From DATGHS01 sp035307785 (GTDB lineage: Bacteria > Planctomycetota > Planctomycetia > Gemmatales > Gemmataceae), in contig DATGHS010000077.1 in the NCBI GenBank assembly GCA_035307785.1, forward strand, positions 1 to 9,068: a stretch of DNA of 9,068 bases. Reading direction: 5' to 3'. How positions within the stretch are numbered: the stretch's first letter is position 1; every line of letters starts with the position of its first letter. Both the position numbers and the translations under genes were made by a program. Under the pieces are notes generated by a model, which was not told the DNA's origin, made no database searches, and saw only the letters and a program-made list of their open reading frames with translations. Of this stretch, positions 5,359 through 9,068 are shown one piece after another.

Positions 5359-8300
5359 ATGGACATCGACGAAAAGGCCGTCTTTCTCACCGCCCTGGCG
5401 CTGCCCGACGCCAAGGAGCGAAAGGCCTATCTACAGGAAGCCTGCGCCGGCCATCCTGAGGTACTCGGCCACTTGCAAGAACTGTTATTGGCCCACGAGG
5501 AATCCCAGGGGCCGCTCGACCGCCGACCTGCGGTACTGGGCGCTACCGTGGACGCCGCGCACACGGAAACACCCGGCACCGTCATCGGGCCGTATAAGCT
5601 GCTGCAGCAGATCGGCGAGGGCGGCATGGGCACCGTCTTCATGGCAGAGCAGACCCAGCCCGTACAGCGCAAGGTCGCACTCAAGCTCATCAAGCCGGGC
5701 ATGGACATCCGCCAGGTCATCGCCCGCTTCGAGGCCGAACGCCAGGCGCTAGCACTCATGGACCATGTCAATATCGCTCGCGTTTTCGATGGCGGCGCTA
5801 CCGAAAACGGCCGGCCCTATTTCGTGATGGAACTGGTCCACGGCGTGCCGATCACCAAGTACTGCGACGACAACCACCTCACGCCGCGCGAGCGGCTGGA
5901 GCTGTTCGTGCCGGTCTGCCAGGCGATCCAGCACGCCCACCAGAAGGGGATCATCCACCGCGACGTCAAGCCGTCCAACGTCATGGTCACGCTCTATGAC
6001 GGCAAGCCGGTGCCCAAGGTGATCGACTTCGGCGTGGCCAAGGCGACCGAGCAAAAGCTGACTGAGCGGACGCTGTTCACGCAGTACGGCACCATGGTGG
6101 GCACGTTCGAGTACATGTCGCCGGAGCAGGCGGAGATGAGCGCCCTGGGCGTCGATACCCGCAGCGACATCTACTCGCTGGGCGTGCTCTTGTACGAGCT
6201 GCTGACAGGCAGCACGCCGCTGACCCACAAGCGGATGAAGGAAGCGGCGTACGCCGAGATTCTGCGCATGATCAAGGAGGAGGAGCCGCAAAAGCCGAGC
6301 ACGCGGCTGAGCGATTCGGGCGAGGCGCTGGCGTCGATCTCGGCGCAGCGGCACATGGAGCCAGCCAAGCTGACCAAGCTGGTGCGCGGCGAGCTGGACT
6401 GGATCGTCATGAAGGCGCTGGAGAAGGATCGCAACCGCCGTTACGAGACCGCCAACGGCTTCGCGATGGACGTGCAACGCTATTTAGCGGACGAGCCGGT
6501 GCAGGCGTGTCCGCCCTCGGCAGTATACCGATTCCGCAAGTTCGCGCGGCGGAACAAGACACGGCTGGCGGTCGCCGGCCTGGCCCTTTTCTTCCTCATT
6601 GTGCTGGGAAGCGGCATTGGCTGGACAATCGGCGATCGCGCGGCGCGGCACGCCAGCTCCGCCAAGAGGTTCGATGACGCTCTCGCACAAGCGGCGGCCT
6701 ACATGCAGGCCGAAAACTGGCCGGAAGCGAAGGCGGCGGCTCAGCGAGCCGCGGACCTCCTGAACAGCGCCGGCGGCGACTCGCTGCGGGAAGAGCGCCT
6801 TCGCCAGGTTGAAGTGGATCTGGACATGGTCACAAAGCTAGAGTCGGCCCGGCTTCAGCGGACTGCAATCAGCGACGATGACTTTCAGTCCGATCCGGCC
6901 TACATGGAAGCGTTCCGCGATTACAACTTGCCCGTCAAAGACCTTGAGCCTGGCGAGGCCGCTCGGCGCATCGCGACCTCAGCCATTCGTGAGCAGATTT
7001 TGGCCGCGCTGTATGATTGGGACTGGGTCTTGGCGTTAAAAGGGGCCGCTGCCGAGCATCAAAAACTGGCGGCTCTGATCCGTTTGGCAGACAGCGATCC
7101 ATGGCGGCGGCAACTTTATGATTTGCTCGACCGCAAGGATATAGTCGGGCTGGTGCACCTTTCGCAGCAACCGGGGGCCCTCGGCCAATCGCCGGCGCGC
7201 CTTCTGGCGCTCGGCATTAACCTGGGCCGGACAGACTTGCCGGCAGAAGTGATCTTCCTGCGGCGAGCGCAACAACGCTATCCGGACGATTTCTGGATCA
7301 ACAACGCTCTCGCGCTCGACCTAGGTACCATGAAACAGTTGAATGAAGCCATTGGCTTTCATCGGGTGGCAGTGGCGCTGCGCCCAAAAAGCCCTGGCGC
7401 GTATGTCAACCTCGGCGTCGCCCTGAAGATAAACGGCCAATTAGACGACGCCATCGCCGCGTACCGAGAAGCTATCCGCCTCAAGAACGATGATTATGTG
7501 GCCCACAGCAACCTGGGCAGCGCCTTGTGTGAAAAGGGCCAACTGGATGAGGCTATTGCCGAGTGCCGCGAGGCTATCCGTCTCAGGAGCGATTTCGCCC
7601 GTGCTCACGGCAACCTGGGCAACGCCCTGACTGAGAAAGGCCAACTGGACGAAGGCATCACTGAACATCGGAAGGCGATCCAGCTCAAGAACGACAATTC
7701 CCCGGCCCATAACAATCTGGGCAACGCTTTGTTTCGCAAGGGCCAGCTGGATGAGGCCATCGCCGAATACAGAGAGGCACTCCGTATCAAGAGGGACAAC
7801 GCCTATGCGCACAACGGTCTCGCCTGTGCCCTCATGGATAAGCGCCAGCTGGATGAGGCCATTGGCGAGTTTCGAGAGGCCATCCGCATCAAGACGGACT
7901 ACGCCAACGCCCACTGCAACCTGAGCGGGGCCTTGCGTGAGAAGGGCCAACTGGACGAGGCTATTGCCGAGTGCCGTGAAGCTATCCGCCTCAAGAGCGA
8001 TTTCGCCGATGCTCACTGCAACCTTGGCGAAGCCTTGCGTGCCAAGGGCCAACTGGACGAGGCCATCGCTGCACACCGGGAGGCGATCCGGCTGAAGAAG
8101 GACGATTACGAGGCCCATTGCAACCTGGGCTGCGCGTTGGCTGACAAGCGCCAGTGGGATGAGGCCATTGGGGAGTTCCGAGAGGCCATCCGTATCAAGA
8201 CGGACTGCTCCTTGGCCCACTGCAACCTGGGCACCGCCCTCCGTGCCAAGGGCCAACTGGACGAGGCTATTGCCGAGTGGCGGGAGGCCATCCGGTTGAA

Positions 8301-9068
8301 AAAGGATTACGCCGAACCGCACCTCAGCCTTGGCTCCTCCCTAATGGTTAAGTGTCAACTTGACGAGGCCATTGCCGAGTTCCGGGAGGCCATCCGGCTG
8401 AAAGATAGCTACGCCAAAGCCCATGCAGCCCTCGGCGAAGCCCTGAGAGTTAAAGGCCAACTGGACGAGGCCATTCACGAGTGCCGGAAGGCAATCCGGC
8501 TCAAGAAAGATGACGCGTGGGTCCATAACGTCCTCGGCATGGCTCTATCTGATAAGCCGCAGATGGACGAGGCCATCGCCGCATACCGAGAGGCCCTCCG
8601 GCTTAAGCGGGACTTCTTCGAAGCACATTACAACCTCGGCGACGCTCTGAGAATTGAGGGCCAACTGGACGATGCCATTTCCGAGTACCGGGAGGCAATC
8701 CGGCTTAAGTCGGAATCCCCCGACGCCCATTGCAACCTCGGCCTCGTACTGCGCATCAAGGGTCAGTTGGATGAGGCTGTCGCCGAGTACCGAGAGGCCA
8801 TCCGCCTTAAAAAAGAGCTTGCCCCTGCCCAGTTCGGCCTAGGGCAAGCACTGGAGTTGCAGGGGCAATTCCAGCAGGCGGTCGAGCACATTCGCCTGGG
8901 CAACAAGCTTGGCGCGCGCGTCCCAGGTGGGCCGGGTGCCGCAGCTGAAGTCCTCCATCGAGCGGAGCGTATGGCGGCCCTCGATGCCCGCCTGCCGAAG
9001 ATCCTGAAAAGGGAAGACCGGCCGGTCAATGCCGGCGAGGCCACGGCCGTCGCCCAACTCTGTCAGCA
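5359..9068 (+). CDS. Membrane Ser/Thr protein kinase with C-terminal TPR array, 3' end outside window
   Basis: At least 1236 codons are open to the right edge. Residues 1-76 form the helical leader typical of planctomycete kinases (ALPDAKERKAYLQEAC, LLLAHEES). The Hanks-type kinase domain spans about 77-375: Gly-rich loop IGEGGMG at 85-91, ATP-binding Lys109 in VALK, catalytic HRDVKPSN with Asp202 and Asn207, DFG at 223-225, and SPE at 254-256. All catalytic residues are present, so it should be active. RFRKFARRNK precedes one transmembrane helix at about 403-425. A helical region (426-644) leads into 16 TPR units (645-1188) in strict 34-residue register, then the start of a tail with AERMAALDARLPKILK. 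By topology the kinase is cytoplasmic and the TPR part extracytoplasmic, where it may bind proteins or envelope components; that is inferred. There is no PASTA domain. It is paired with the ECF gene upstream. Confidence 0.93.
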   Translation, partial: MDIDEKAVFLTALALPDAKERKAYLQEACAGHPEVLGHLQELLLAHEESQGPLDRRPAVLGATVDAAHTETPGTVIGPYKLLQQIGEGGMGTVFMAEQTQPVQRKVALKLIKPGMDIRQVIARFEAERQALALMDHVNIARVFDGGATENGRPYFVMELVHGVPITKYCDDNHLTPRERLELFVPVCQAIQHAHQKGIIHRDVKPSNVMVTLYDGKPVPKVIDFGVAKATEQKLTERTLFTQYGTMVGTFEYMSPEQAEMSALGVDTRSDIYSLGVLLYELLTGSTPLTHKRMKEAAYAEILRMIKEEEPQKPSTRLSDSGEALASISAQRHMEPAKLTKLVRGELDWIVMKALEKDRNRRYETANGFAMDVQRYLADEPVQACPPSAVYRFRKFARRNKTRLAVAGLALFFLIVLGSGIGWTIGDRAARHASSAKRFDDALAQAAAYMQAENWPEAKAAAQRAADLLNSAGGDSLREERLRQVEVDLDMVTKLESARLQRTAISDDDFQSDPAYMEAFRDYNLPVKDLEPGEAARRIATSAIREQILAALYDWDWVLALKGAAAEHQKLAALIRLADSDPWRRQLYDLLDRKDIVGLVHLSQQPGALGQSPARLLALGINLGRTDLPAEVIFLRRAQQRYPDDFWINNALALDLGTMKQLNEAIGFHRVAVALRPKSPGAYVNLGVALKINGQLDDAIAAYREAIRLKNDDYVAHSNLGSALCEKGQLDEAIAECREAIRLRSDFARAHGNLGNALTEKGQLDEGITEHRKAIQLKNDNSPAHNNLGNALFRKGQLDEAIAEYREALRIKRDNAYAHNGLACALMDKRQLDEAIGEFREAIRIKTDYANAHCNLSGALREKGQLDEAIAECREAIRLKSDFADAHCNLGEALRAKGQLDEAIAAHREAIRLKKDDYEAHCNLGCALADKRQWDEAIGEFREAIRIKTDCSLAHCNLGTALRAKGQLDEAIAEWREAIRLKKDYAEPHLSLGSSLMVKCQLDEAIAEFREAIRLKDSYAKAHAALGEALRVKGQLDEAIHECRKAIRLKKDDAWVHNVLGMALSDKPQMDEAIAAYREALRLKRDFFEAHYNLGDALRIEGQLDDAISEYREAIRLKSESPDAHCNLGLVLRIKGQLDEAVAEYREAIRLKKELAPAQFGLGQALELQGQFQQAVEHIRLGNKLGARVPGGPGAAAEVLHRAERMAALDARLPKILKREDRPVNAGEATAVAQLCQ
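7291..8922 (+). repeat. Sixteen 102-bp tandem units encoding TPR repeats
   Basis: Each unit encodes 34 residues around the consensus AHCNLGxALRxKGQLDEAIAEYREAIRLK. The codon for the first residue of the GQLDEAI motif falls at 7333 and then every 102 nt to 8863, with no insertion or deletion. The first unit (7291-7392) and the last (8821-8922) are the most divergent. Units 6 and 9 share DKRQ-x-DEAIGEFREAIRIKTD and differ at about 18 of 102 bases by my hand alignment (7843-7944 against 8149-8250), which points to internal duplication of a three-unit block. Confidence 0.9.

Noticed and set aside
5749..6477. A 242-codon minus-strand frame rich in His, Arg and Leu.
   Set aside because: It is antisense to the kinase catalytic domain, whose motifs are clear. 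Its composition is typical of GC-rich shadow frames.
7441..8322. A 293-codon open frame on the minus strand with its own 34-residue repeats (LVQLALGTQGxAQVAVG-like).
   Set aside because: It lies wholly antisense to the TPR units, and its periodicity is the mirror of the 102-bp repeat. There is no Shine-Dalgarno and no recognisable family.
7291..8922. Possible CRISPR-like array because of regular spacing.
   Set aside because: The repeats have no separate unique spacers, the period is 102 bp in frame, and the translation is a clear TPR array.
1..9068. tRNA, rRNA, insertion sequences, attachment sites or a plasmid origin.
   Set aside because: No cloverleaf, rRNA segment, transposase, integrase or iteron set was recognised on either strand.

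Overview
The window looks like chromosomal DNA of a planctomycete, most likely close to the Pirellulales. The clues are a GC-rich composition, an ECF sigma factor of the type often placed beside membrane Ser/Thr kinases, a large kinase with a C-terminal TPR array, and a secreted protein with an isolated secretin-N-terminal-like (STN) domain. The phylum call is inference from gene families; no rRNA or other marker gene is present.

Left part (1-2138, plus strand): the 3' part of a 5-oxoprolinase subunit B (PxpB/KipI family) gene runs in from the left edge. A perfect 17-bp inverted repeat follows its stop codon. Next comes a PLP-dependent class I/II aminotransferase that starts at a GTG with a good Shine-Dalgarno and probably has its own promoter at 700-728.

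Middle part (2116-3860, minus strand): a small single-domain cupin overlaps the aminotransferase tail to tail by 23 bp. Upstream of it on the same strand is a 448-residue exported protein with a signal peptide, a long charged helical region and an STN-like domain but no secretin barrel. A second inverted repeat, sharing a 15-nt core with the first, lies just after the stop codon of this gene.

Gene-poor part (3861-4697): about 840 bp between two divergently oriented genes. It holds several short hairpins, a T/G-rich degenerate repeat tract and a candidate -10 element, but no gene I can support.

Right part (4698-9068, plus strand): an ECF sigma factor gene is followed after 88 bp by a very large Ser/Thr kinase gene that runs off the right edge. 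The kinase has intact catalytic motifs, one transmembrane helix and at least 16 TPR units in exact 102-bp register, with signs of internal duplication. Together these form the common planctomycete sigma factor/kinase signalling pair: the kinase probably senses something through its TPR side and passes the signal to the sigma factor or other targets. The metabolic genes on the left and the signalling pair on the right show no clear functional link.

I did not find a wholly new system. The most interesting items are the repeated post-stop palindrome, the very regular TPR array with its duplication and cysteine pattern, and the orphan STN protein with its structured upstream region.
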